Shown here piece after piece: positions 13,888 through 25,790 of a DNA stretch of 64,000 nt (positions within the stretch are counted from its first letter, which is position 1; each line of letters begins with the position of its first letter). Origin of the DNA: Styela clava (Eukaryota; Chordata; Ascidiacea; Stolidobranchia; Styelidae); assembly GCF_964204865.1 (NCBI RefSeq), contig NC_135252.1, positions 6,655,383 through 6,719,382 on the forward strand, in the 5' to 3' direction. A program made the position numbers and the translations under genes. The notes beneath the pieces were generated by a model. That model searched no databases. It worked only from the letters and a program-made list of their open reading frames with translations, and was not told the DNA's origin.

Positions 13888-14690
13888 GATGGCGCCGAGA
13901 TCTAAGTTATAGTTCGATTAAAAAACGAGATGTTAGTCATTGGAATCGTACGCCCTGGTCCACGGATGCGGGCTCGTAGGTTTGAAAATGTTGATGTCGA
14001 AGTCGTTTTTTTTTAAGTTAGGAATTCATTCGAGTCTTCATTTCGAACTCTTCAAAATAAAATATGGGAGTCAAAATTGGCGTTATAAATTTAGAATTAG
14101 TATAAAATTTTAGCTAGTCACGTTTCGCGTTTAGTGGAGTAGTTGAAGTTACCAAACGTGGAACAATTCCAAGTTTTATGAATGACCTGCATTCTACAGG
14201 TTTCTAAACATTTGACTCGATTTTTGCATTTGCGACTTCTAATACGTGATCTCAATTCGTATACCGATATTTTGATTATAGGCCTTCAAGTCAATAACTG
14301 GAAGTATGACAATTGTTGGATCGTGGCATCTGCAGACAATCTGGACAAGGGACTGGCTAATAGCCAGTGGCTATACGTTTCATAGTTTCAGACTGGTTGG
14401 CCTTTTCTGTAATTTATGTTGCAAAAATTTTACTCACTGATCACCTGATGTTAACTATGACAGCTCCCGATGAAATACGATGGATACCACCCTCATTCGG
14501 TAAAAACGATTTCAACATATATATACAATTATTTCAGTAATTACATTTGAAATTTAAAAACCAAGTTCATTTATGCATCCATGTTGTTAAGTCACAATCA
14601 CCGAACGATGTAACAGTTTCAACGGAAACTTTGAATGTCAGCTTTGTCCTCTAGCTAGCATGAGCAAAGCAAGTTTTTTCACTAAGTAGA
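13888..14690. other. no gene recognised
   Basis: AT-rich intergenic sequence between two hAT MITEs. No coding or RNA signal seen. Confidence 0.5.
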
Positions 14691-14698
14691 GGCATGCA

Positions 14699-14864
14699 CA
14701 GTGGTGGGATTCAGCCGGTTCGCACCGGTTCTATAGAACCGTCTCGCGGAATCTTATGAGATCAGCGAACCGGTTAGCATTACTAACAAAACATATAACA
14801 AAGCGGCCTAAAATGTGACTTCTGTGATGGAACCGGCTGACAAAAAATTTGAATCCCACCACTG
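14699..14864 (+). mobile_element. short hAT-type MITE (166 bp), CAGTGGTGGGATTC family
   Basis: Begins CAGTGGTGGGATTCAGCCGG and ends AATCCCACCACTG. A perfect 8-bp target duplication GGCATGCA lies at 14691-14698 and 14865-14872. The same family occurs at 28017-28173 in reverse orientation and, longer, at 61840-62409. Confidence 0.92.
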
Positions 14865-14872
14865 GGCATGCA

Positions 14873-17145
14873 CGATATCATTGTTGCAATAATATCTCAT
14901 CTCTCAATTTAAATCAGTTGGGCAAATATGGCCCATACTAATACACGGCAGAATAACCGAAATGTTTCAAATATTTTATCTAAGCTACGCATTTTATTTT
15001 TGTTCGACCAACTCAGAAATTTGTAGCAAATTTCACACGGCAGTACTCTCTTGCCCGAGTATGAATACAGTATAGGTTATTGAGTATGGTAAACATAAAT
15101 GGCTCAGTTTTGTTTTCTTAATTTCAAAAGGCCACATAATTAAAAAATATACAAGTTTAATCGAACATAAGCAAATTATAAAAACATTGGTGTGAAATTT
15201 CCTGTGATTTACTACATTTATGAAAATGTTTTCAGAGTTATTTCAAATCTATCGCGATAAATCTTGTTATCATTGTGCCTGACCATGCTTTTTGCTATCG
15301 GTTTTTCAAACTCAGCGTGTCTGATTTACAGCGAAAATGAGTGAACACCCATCCATCGTTCCAGTATCGCCTGAACGACAAACACAGAAAATGACTAATC
15401 GCTCCGTCGCACAATGGAATTGAGGTCAACTGGGTTGAAATACCAAAGACCAATTATCTCCCGACTAGAGGGCTTGAGTTAATTAGCAGAGAATTCAGAT
15501 CATCGCCTAACAATGTAAACAACATTGAGATGCAGATTACAAACAATGGACATTGGTCTCAGCGAAAAACGACCGGAATTGGCATATATATATTACAAAG
15601 GAAATGAGGTGAATACCCAATAGCAAGACAATTGCAGTTAGAAGAACAGTATTTAGATAAATGTGAAGACGAATGACATGAATTTTCAGATGTCTCTACA
15701 GTTTCCAAGTTGGCTACTATTGGTACCTTATATATTGTTCTTTCTTCACTACGTTAATTTAATCAGGCAGTGATCGTAGTTAGTGAAAATATCAAAATTA
15801 TTTATGATTAATATTGTAAATATGTTACGACCTCAGTTACGGATTGGAGATTTTAAATGTATAGGATATCGTAAAGTTTAAAACAAGGGCAACAGGGGGC
15901 CACAAAACGGCCCGTTAAGCTATTTAGGCACTTGTCAACATTCAGATTTTGTCCCATCAATCATAAAATCCCAATCCAACAATATATGTTTAAGAAGGCG
16001 CTCACGTGGGCAAAAATACATAATGTTTTTTAACCTTGTCGCTGCGTCTTTCGTCCTTTTGCTCGATGCCTAAGCGATAGCCGCATTCCTTCCTCTTGCC
16101 TTTACCGCGGCGCTCTAGTTGTCGCTACTGCATTTCGTTGCTGCAGGCTTTCATAACGCTTGTTTACAATATCAATTGTGACCTTGGTGTTTGTTTATAT
16201 GGCACACAGACAAAACTGTTGCACACCACTAGCTTAATCGCATTAGTATTATTGCAAAACAAATTATCAACAGCACAGTTTTTATTTTATAAAATCAAGA
16301 TACTGATTCTTATTAATTTTTTTTAGTAAGGTTAGAAATATCAGATGCAGTAATGAGCGGCTTCTGATTTAGAAAAAGGCATCGCTTTAAACTTCCTCTT
16401 CATGGAAAATATTACGATTAACCTCAATAAACAGCAAAGTATATACAAAGCCCAATCACTATAAGCGGTCTTTTGTTTATTAGTTTTACACATGTTTAAC
16501 AGTCTGGCAAGCACTGGTAATAGCCTACTGTATAAGTTTGTCACAATTTATTGGCGTTCTAAGCATGTAACAAACGATTTTGATTTCGCAATGTTGTCAC
16601 GTCATTATAATCGCTGCGTCGATTTAGCACGTCGGTAACCCAGTTTGAGACGGATACTGACGGCATTATATAGTAATGAGGTGCCTAGTATAAACATTAT
16701 ACAAGACGAGAACTGGGTAATATTTATGTGACATAAAACCGTGATGAAAGTGCAAATTCCATAGTTGTATTGATCTTTGGATTCATGAAATGCTTAGAAA
16801 TTTTGATTTGCGAAGAACATCATCCACAGACTGATTTTGTGAATCAACGAGATCGTGCGCTTTGTGTGGATAAGCCAGTATCATTACTAATTAGTGTTCA
16901 ATTGTGTAACAAGGCGTTTAAAAACGATTGACCTCCTTAACATATTAAGGTCAATCTCTCGAAGTAAAAAGTTTTAAAGACTTTTATACGTCGAAATTAT
17001 GTTGATCTGCAATGCATGTTTCCTATATAGCGTTATATTGGTTACCATTATTGAATACATAGTTTTTGTTTTCATATTCTTGCGTTGATAATTTTTTAGC
17101 AGATTTTCGTGTTCTTTTCTTATATTTTCTTCTGTAAGCTTTACA
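14873..17145. other. no gene recognised
   Basis: Intergenic. No supported gene. The last ~45 bases (17100-17145) are pyrimidine-rich and end in TCTTCTGTAAG seven bases before the SLC38A9-like start codon, a plausible 5' leader splice acceptor. Confidence 0.45.
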
Positions 17146-20100
17146 ATGACATTATCATCTCAAGAAAATACACCGCTTCTTAGTGGAAGAAGCGACAGCA
17201 CCGACTCGGGAACTTATTCGAGCATTGAAAAGTAAGTCCGTTAGAAGTATAATGTTTTATGGGAATATTTCTCTTAAGTATAACAACTCACTCCCAAATT
17301 GAAGTCTAATATGGGTTTTATTCGTTTGTCTTTATTTAAATAAAATGACCGCGTAGAATAAACAGAGATGATGTTATGGATACTGGAATAGGATGGAAAA
17401 CCATTTTGTATCTTACTGTAACTATTTTAGTAAACGTACGGGAAGCGGCATTTTGTATGAACATATCTTAATTTTCACGAGATCGTTCTATGCGTGTATG
17501 ACGTACTGCAGTTGAAACATTAGTGTGAAAAATTGTACTGTCAGTTGAAATAGGATGAATGCTCCACGTGTTTTTATATGATAAATGAATTATATGATTT
17601 AATGATCAGAAGTAGCCCCCAATAAATGCATATTTATTCAATGTGAGTCTTACAGAATATTTATTTTGTGTTGCAGTGCAATTGAAGTGGATCCAAAATA
17701 CATGGACGAAGAATCATTTCTCCCGAGCACAGAAAATTCAGAGCCAACAAAACAGGGCACTTTAGTCACAATGTACGTATGACGTTACGCAAATTTATCC
17801 CATTTTGTTTTAGTACATATATACATCTGAATGTATATATACGGATATGAAATATGTTCCCTTTACTGTAAATATAAATGAAGGGGTTAAATTGGACATG
17901 ACCATGATAACTTACAGGCGCTAATGTGTTTTGCAATGGCTTTACTTCTATACTTTGCAAGTTGACCATGCATTTTTAGGTGATTTCTCTCCAAAACCCT
18001 ATGTTTTTAATTCTAGATTTGCCGTTTGGAGTTCTATGATGGGAACATCTCTTCTGGCAATGCCATGGGCATTTCAACAAGCTGGAATGATACAAGGGAT
18101 CGTGATTCAGCTCTTACTAGCCGCGCTATCCGCATATACAGCTGTGCTGGTTTTAAAAAGCAGCAAGAAATTCGGTGAGCCCAACTTTTTATGACGACAA
18201 AGGCATACATGATTACGATCAAATATGCTAGTTTCAGGCGAAAAACGACTTAAATTTGTATCACTTTTCACAGCCGATCCGGTCACTGGAAGTATTCCCG
18301 AATTCGCCGTTGTTTGTCAAGTAAGTTTGTTTTCGTGAGTTCGTATACGACTCAAAAGTTATTTGTGTTAATTGACTGGTTTGCACAAACAAAATAAAAC
18401 AACAAAGAAAGTAAAGGAAATGCTTACATGTGAATGTAGGCTTTATCGTGAATGTGGTTTATCATCTTACCTTTTTACAGGAAATGCTTGAATTTTAATC
18501 ATTTTTCAAGGTATCAAATTATTGTTTTCCAGAAACTATTTGGAAAATTCGGAACTATTATTACAACACAATGTTCCGCCATATTGTTTGCCGGAGCTTT
18601 AATAGTATATTGGATACTGATGTCCGAACTTTTGTACAACTCAGTGAATTCTATACATTGTAAGTTCATACACTTTCATATTTGTGTCGTTGCATAAGCA
18701 GCCTGTGTTCGCATTGTTCTTGTTTGTGCGATATTAAGTATTCTACTTGCATCCTTTCAACTTCTTTCGTCATTTTTCTAGACTTTTCAGCAAGGTCTTC
18801 TGCAAACCAATCAAATTCAACCAATCCTAAAGAAACCTCATCAATGGAAAACAGTAATGGCGTTCTTCTCAACAACCACACTATATGTCCAGATAGAGAA
18901 AAAGATTGTAAGTAGCCTTAATTTCCTAATGCGACGTGTAGATAAAATTACCCACACAAATAACAGAAAATATACATTCCGTACTAATATTATAAATCAA
19001 CTTGAAATTACATCAGCAGTTCATGAGTATAAAAATGAGAGTAATGACCGCATTTTATACATCAAGGTACTATTCGTTTTCGCTGTCTTGTAACAAAACT
19101 TTAAAACATATAATACAGTTCAATTAAATTCAATAACGATTTGCCCCTCCCGGGATTATATATTTCTTCTGCTTCTTTCCCCACTGTAAAACAAAATAAC
19201 TATTGCATTGAAACTAACACACAGCCTGGAATATACATCATGATCATGTCCATAGAATGCTCAGGTATCACCCAATCAAAAATTGTTTTGCTGAATCAAC
19301 AGTATCTTCTACGTTTGTTTTATGTATAATTATTCATGGTATTTTTATAATCGAATTTAAGTAAGATTATTCAGCTTAAATATTTTCAGATTTTTGGAGA
19401 GAATTTCATTTGCTGACGGCTCGCCACTGATTTATTTATGGTGTACTTTGGACATTTACTTACCTATTTTTTATTTGTCTATAGCCTCACAGCAGTTGAC
19501 ACCTATTCCCGCCTGGTCGGAAAATCATACAGTTCCATTTTTCCTGGTGGTTTTATTTGCTCCACTCATACAGTTGCGATCGGCATCTTTTTTTACACGA
19601 TTCGGAGCTGCCGGATGCATTCCTGTTATATTCTTAGCTGTATATTCCGTCATGAAGAGCGCGTTGTGGGGACTGCACGTTGATTTCAAAAATACTGACA
19701 GTGTTCACCATATTCAATGTAAGAGTTTGCATCATTATCGCAATTATTGTTGCACCCCATGAGCAGAAAACTAAACGTTTGAGATAACTGGTTATATGCG
19801 TGGACCAAACAAATATTGAATTTTTTTGCCATTTTAGAATATTCAATATATTAGGATAAAAATCATTGGTGTAATTATTTTATTCACTCTTTTCTAAAAA
19901 TGTGGAAAATTTCCATCTATTTATAAAAAATGTCTTTTTCAGTATTCAGTAACAACTTTCCGGCATTATCAGGAGTTTTAACAATGGCATTTTTCATGCA
20001 CAACTCTATTATTACTTTTTTCAAACACAGCGAAAAACCTCAGAATAACGTAAGTGCTTTTATTTTGTAATTTATCGTGTATGGGTAATTTAATGATAAA

Positions 20101-22034
20101 TTAAAAAATATATTCATATAATACATATAGGCAATAGGCATGCCCAACTATCCAGGATGATGCTTTTCCTGTGATATATATATAGCGTAGTATAAATGCT
20201 TTTGCCAGACATTCAGATAAGATCACTCATATCCTCACTTAGTGATAAGATTTGTAGTGTAATTGTAATGTTATCTATCTATTGTCTTATCTATAAATAT
20301 TTCTCAATTATGTTCAATATGCTTTCAGGTCCGAGATTTGTCTATATCCTATTGTCTAGTTGTTGCTACATACGGAATAATTGGTATGTCAATCTATATG
20401 TCATTTCCAGATGAAAAAGCATGTCTCAGACAGGTATTATTTTATATGGTCATCAAGAAAGGATAAAAATAATTGCAACTGACTACAACATAATAAAACG
20501 TCCATTTCCGCAAAATGTCTAAGCAGTGGTTCCCAAACTTTTATTAACGTTACCCCCAAATCGAAATACCCAAAACTCAATTACCGGTTTCATAAAAATA
20601 TAGTAGTCATAATCGTTATCACTTTTTCTCTGACCAAGAATAGCAACAATACTTACAGCTATTGCATCTTTCAGTCTTGCTTTAAGATGATAAACTTGTG
20701 CTAGCTTAGCGTTTTAGCCCACAATCTGTATGGTAAAGTATTGTTATTATGTCCCCAACTGTCTAGATGCGATCATTGTGTGTCCATTCAACAGACTAGT
20801 CAAAAATAAAGGGATCAAAATATAAATTGTTAAAACAGTGAACGCCTGGATTGCCCCCTAAAATTTGACAAATTATCCCTTTGGTGGTGATTACCCTCAG
20901 TTTGAGAACCACTAGTCTAAAGCATAGCGCCTCATGAAGTTCATTACAAGGTGTCAGCTTTTGATATATTCTTTATCATGATTTTTAGAATTTCTTCGAA
21001 AACATATCAGTAACGGATTCTGTATCACTTGTAGCCCAGCTGATGTTATTTTTCCGATTGGTCACACTATTTCCACTCGTGACCTATATTCTAAGAGTAC
21101 AAATATTTGTTCCTACAACGGGCAAGGAATACCCCGGGTAAGTGTTCAGCATTTTGAAGTTTCACCTATATAGGCTACACTATAATCCAAAATTTTTAGT
21201 TCACGAGTTCTTATTTGCTTGGGTTTTACGTAGCAAATTTGTGTTGCGAATTTAAAGTTAGCGCTGTTGACTGGATAGCAAATCTACTCATGATATTCTG
21301 CAACACTGAATTGCAATTGTGAACTGTTGTACATTACATGAGGAGAATTTGAATTTGTAAAAATGCTGTACAGCGTTGAAGTTCTTTGATATTCTTTTAT
21401 ATTGCAGACATCTTCACGTTGCTGTATTGAATATAATCGTCGTAGCACTGTGCGTTTTTTGTGCTGTATTCTTTCCAAACATTGGTGACATAGTGAGGTA
21501 ATAGTTATCATCTTTTGTATAAATCTTTGGTAAATACAAATCAAATACAAAACATAAAAATATTGGAATGAACATCTTGTGATTTTAATATAAAGTAATT
21601 ATCGGTTTATAGTTTGATTAATAAATTTGTTTTCTTGGGTTATACTGTGGCTATCATGAATTGCTCAACTCATGTTTAGATTTTTCAAGGGGAAATGCTG
21701 AGACATCGCGATATGTATATATTCGACTTCGTAGTTTGAAATCGATAATTATTTGATTGAGTAATACTGCACTGTTTCAAATGAAGAATAATCAAAATTC
21801 GTTTGCTGAGATATCTCATGTTTTCTCAAACACAGATTGTTTTTCAGATACGCTGGTGCTTTCTGTGGCATGATTTACATGTTTTTATTGCCTTGTATTG
21901 TCGACGGAATACTTGAATGGCGAGAAGATAAAAGACTCAAGCAGCGATCAAACATTTCGCGGCTCGCAATTCATTTGGCTATTTGCATCTTCGGGGTCGG
22001 AAATTTCTTTGCTCAATTCGCCGTGAATGAATGA
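17146..22034 (+). CDS. SLC38A9: SLC38A9-like lysosomal amino acid transporter, 12 exons
   Basis: Exons: 17146-17231, 17677-17772, 18017-18174, 18274-18320, 18533-18659, 18782-18907, 19485-19718, 19943-20049, 20329-20433, 20989-21137, 21408-21497, 21848-22034. The sum is 1512 nt, or 503 aa (human 561). An acidic N-terminus of about 60 residues precedes TM1, which carries [14 protein letters not shown] as in SLC38A9. Further matches are [29 protein letters not shown] and I-V-R-Y-A-G-A. N-X-S/T sites in the loop encoded by 18782-18907 fit the glycosylated lumenal loop. Vertebrate SLC38A9 is the lysosomal arginine sensor that signals to mTORC1 via Rag-Ragulator. The exon at 19485 begins at TTGTCTATAG. 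The upstream TTTTCAG at 19383-19389 would break the frame. The short N-terminus is notable. Confidence 0.92.
20524..20914. mobile_element. degenerate hAT-type MITE in intron 9 of the SLC38A9-like gene
   Basis: Ends CAGTGGTTCCCAAACTTTT and GTTTGAGAACCACTA are inverted. Flanks TGTCTAAG and GTCTAAAG resemble an imperfect target duplication. No coding content. Confidence 0.65.
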
Positions 22035-22167
22035 AGTAAATCACTCATGTTGTCACTTTGGAACGTTCTTAAACTTGAATTGTACAAGTGTCATGACCAC
22101 AAAAATGCAAAGTTATGCACAATGATAGTTGTACCGTGCATGAAACTATTTAGTTGTATTGACGTAT

Positions 22168-22173
22168 AATAAA
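22168..22173 (+). terminator. polyadenylation signal of the SLC38A9-like gene
   Basis: AATAAA 134 nt after the stop codon, in the sense strand, with T-rich sequence (GTTGTTTC) about 12-20 nt downstream. Confidence 0.6.
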
Positions 22174-23097
22174 TACTCAATGTGAGGTTGTTTCACGTCA
22201 AGAAAAAACAAAATAAATGAATTTTGTGAGCTTATTTCATGTTACATCCTTCAATATGCATATACTGCCACTACCATTAATCGAAAGAAAATACATGCAA
22301 CTTAAATGTGATAATCCTCGTCATATTGCATGAAATAGCCGAGTCTGTGTGTACAATAAAATATCTGGACTACCTGTCATACCCCATATATTGAAGATCT
22401 ATAACTCACTAATTCGCAAACAAGTTTCGGCACGTGTCATGACAGTAACTAGAATATGGTCAAGCAAATCTTCAGAATACTGGACTGCCTGTCATACTGC
22501 GTGGTTAGAATACCTTTCTTATTCGTAAACTCCAACGATAAACACACACACGCACGTATAGGTAATACGTGTCATAGCAGGGAAAGTAGCACAATTTGAT
22601 TAGATCAACAGGCAAATTGAATATTGTCCAGCTTTTCTCGTGAAATAAACACGAGTGACGTTAATTAATTTATCTATGGTATTTCGGCCACCACGGCCAC
22701 AGACGCTTGACTCGGGCATCTAGCCTACGAAATCCGTCTTCTACTCAAACCAACGGAGGGCAACTAACTCGCCTTTTTGAGGTAATTTGGCTTTGAAGCT
22801 GGCGTCGGCGCCATGTCATTTGATGTGTAACACAACTCGGATACAGTAGTTGGGTATTTTGAAGCTTTGCAATCGAAAAATGTAAGCTTGGAAAAACAGG
22901 ATATGACGCGAAGGTGATTCGACCTTTAATTTTGTCAGATAAATCAGTTATTTTAACCGATGTACCGCGGTTTATAAAAATTGCTAAATTTAGGTTCAGC
23001 GTCTACTAAATAGGACCACATGTACAAAGAGACACGCACAACGGCAAAATTTATTGTATATTTGTTAACTATGAAAATTTAGAACTATTATATAACT
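22174..23097. other. no gene recognised
   Basis: Intergenic. It contains a locally GC-richer stretch (22690-22830) with no open frame of interest. Possibly old repeat DNA. Confidence 0.4.
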
Positions 23098-23160
23098 AAT
23101 AACAAGAGAGCTATGCTCAAATTTATGGACACGACGTCCATAACGAAATGTTTTACCATC
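23098..23160 (+). repeat. short dispersed repeat (GAGAGCTATGCTCAAAT)
   Basis: The string AAGAGAGCTATGCTCAAAT with TATGGACAC also occurs near 29895-29925 (AGAGAGCAATGCTCAAATAT) and, reversed, at 31420-31450, where it adjoins minisatellite arms. It includes the palindrome ATGGACacgacGTCCAT. Confidence 0.55.
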
Positions 23161-23657
23161 AATGGACCTTTCCCCGACCTTTGACCCCCGGAAAATGATT
23201 TCTATACTTTACCATTGCAAAATTTTCGGGGCTATTTTAAGAGTGATTTTGCGAGTTGGCGCCTGTAAAATGGGGTATGTGTTTCAAACCATCATTATGA
23301 TTCATCGCATACAACAATCTGATTTTTAAAAGTACCAGTAAAGAATTTTAGCATGGGGTATCACAGCTATTTCCACACTAGTTTTTTATTACTGCAATTA
23401 AATTAAAACTCCTGGGAAGACATGGTGATCATTGAATTATCTGATTTATATTTAAGTTTCCGAAACACGAATGAAAACTAACGAATAGAGTTCAAAAACA
23501 AGGTAATGTTTACGACCACGCTTGAAAATATGTCTGAGTGAAAAAAGGGTCTGAGCGGATGCGAAAAGGGAGCATTGTTACGTCACTGTTTGCATCTTGC
23601 TGATTGGCCAATGTCACGAAGTAAACATGGAAGTCGATGCTCGGGGAAAGGTCCATT
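23161..23657. mobile_element. inverted-repeat element (497 bp), class unknown
   Basis: Perfect 17-bp terminal inverted repeats: AATGGACCTTTCCCCGA at 23161-23177 and TCGGGGAAAGGTCCATT at 23641-23657. Internal sequence recurs in 24340-24720 and near 35050-35140. I see no clear target duplication. Confidence 0.7.
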
Positions 23658-23869
23658 CCCCGAAAATCATACGGTATCCTAAACGAACCTGAACAGCCAC
23701 GGTAACTTACCAGTACCTGTATCAGGGTATCGCGGACTGTCCTAGCTTTTTCAGGTCCTGTGAAGATGATCTATGATACATGATTCAGTTTTTAAAACCG
23801 TGTTCCCATGAGTAAAAAATAATACAGCGAAATTTTAAGTGAAATATCAGGTTCTATGGAAAATTTAGA

Positions 23870-24058
23870 AATAAATAAAATTAATAATAGCCTTCTAGTG
23901 TAAAATCTTTCACCAATGAAAATTTCAAAGCAATTAATTGGTCGAGTAGTATAGGACAAAAGCGATTTTCTCATAACGATAAGAAGAAACGTTCTAACAA
24001 CAAGAATAACAACATAATAACAAAACGATCCATAGGTCCACTCCGTGTCTAATAACTC
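23870..24058 (+). repeat. interspersed repeat, second copy
   Basis: Same family as 12690-12838: AATAGCCTTCTAGTG, AAAAGCGATTTTCTCA and a closing CTCCGTGTCTAATAAC. Transposon class not assigned. Confidence 0.6.
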
Positions 24059-24749
24059 AGAAATTCCGTGTCCCATGGGAAACACAAATATGTGCTGTCC
24101 CATCCCATGGACAAGCCTGGTTTTTGCAGTGAATTGAAACAACAACAATTATGATGACAAAAAAACAGTTTTAAATTTGGGAACCTATTTTACACAACTC
24201 ACGCGTAAAATTAGGCTAAGCGTAATTATTGTGCCGGATTATTGTGTACCATTCTAAATTTTAAGTACGCTAACGCATGTTATGTGCATGTGTGCAAATA
24301 TCTAATAAAGCGACGTGATAGATGACAGAACAATTGTCTCTATGGATGCTTCCCCGACTCACGAGCCCAGAAACATTCTTTCTATCGTCTACCATTGCAA
24401 AAATAATTAACGCTTATTTTGAAAGTGTTTTAAAAAGTTAGCATTTATAAACTAGTTTCATATGTTCAGCAGCATTGTTTTTGGTAAAAACAATTAACTA
24501 CATGCCGCTTACAGGTACTGATATCTAATTTTAGACTACAGTTTATCGCAGCTTTTTCGGGACTAATTTTCGATTATTGCAACTAAACTAACGCTCTCTG
24601 GAAGGCATAATGGCACTTGTGTTGTTTGATTGACAAATAATTTTTGGAAACACAACTGAAAACTGATAAATAAGACAAAAATCCACGAAAAACAGGCATT
24701 GTTCACACCACGGCTTTCCAACTTTTTTCGCATTGTTCACACCAGGGCT

Positions 24750-25098
24750 TAGGATAGGATAGGATTTACATATTTATCCCGGGGGAGAGGAAAGCCGATA
24801 AGACGGCTTATCCATATGGCGAACCACGGCCTCTCGTCCGGTTACCATTCCAAGTCGGGCATGGGATTAGTTTTTACTGTATTGTTTGTTTTCGGAAGCA
24901 TGGACTTGGTGGTGGAGGAAGCCGTAACCGACCAGCGGTTACGTGAACCACCCAACGACGGCGAGGAGTCCAGCAATCCTCTCGCACATAACCATCCCTG
25001 CATGGGATTCGAACCTGCGAACCCACGCAGAGTAATTAGAGGTGCGGTGGCGAGCGTATTCCTAACGCTTAGCCCGCTGAGCCACACCGCCGCGCCAA
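24750..25098 (-). mobile_element. tRNA-derived SINE
   Basis: On the minus strand the head reads TGGCTCAGCGGGCTAAGCG (A-box-like, about 25066-25085), followed by GGTTCGAATCCCATG (B-box, about 25001-25014). These are the internal RNA polymerase III promoter elements of a tRNA. The 3' end is CCGGGATAAATATGTAAATCC-like and closes with a (TCCTA)n tail. Fragments of the same SINE lie at 33180-33290 and 60530-60612. Confidence 0.85.
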
Positions 25099-25790
25099 CT
25101 TTCCAACTTTTTTTCGCTGTGAACTCCTAAATTTTCATTCAAAGTAGTATGGATCATAAGTGTTTATTGAAGATATCCAATGTTGAATCAATAACTGTCT
25201 TAATAAAATTATTCAATTTTAGTTTACTCAGTATTATTACTATATTCAATTTTGGATAGACAGAAAAATATGCTTGATGACCTTGCTTGCCGAGTTTAAG
25301 TGTTTCATTTAGAATTTTGGTCAGACGAAACGTTACAGAAATACATTCGTGTTAATGTGAAGCAGGACTCTTGAATTGCTCAGTAATCTAACAGGTGCCC
25401 TTTCGTTTATTTCAGTTTAAGGTCTGGTATAGTTTAGTACCACATGCACTTCTAGTTGGCCTGGCTCAACAATTTTTGCAGATGTCAATCCTAACCCCCA
25501 CCGGACCACGTCACCGAAAAATTACGTCATTTCGATGTCACGGTGGCGTAATGAGACCCACCAAAGTATGCAGATGCTCGACCAAAACGCGCAGATGATA
25601 ACCCGAAATCGAACAAGTTATTTTTCTCCACACAACGATCACAATAGGAGAGAGATCGCCAGCTTTAGCGAGCTCGTTATGGGCGGCGCAGATGCCATTT
25701 CGGGCGATCGTAATTATACTTTGGCAAGCTATATGACGTGATGGTGACGTCGTAGTGACGTAATTTTTGGATGGCATAGTCAGGTGGGGG

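Noticed and set aside
19390-19484. Extension of the SLC38A9 exon upstream to the TTTTCAG acceptor at 19383-19389
   Set aside because: From the phase of exon 18782-18907 this acceptor gives a stop within 15 codons. The TTGTCTATAG acceptor at 19484 keeps the frame and the family alignment.
25001-25090. True tRNA gene
   Set aside because: A and B boxes are present, but the flanks continue into a SINE body with a TCCTA tail and no acceptor stem closes properly by eye.
24816-25130. 104-codon open frame on the plus strand
   Set aside because: It lies across a tRNA-derived SINE with clear A and B boxes on the other strand, so the frame is incidental.
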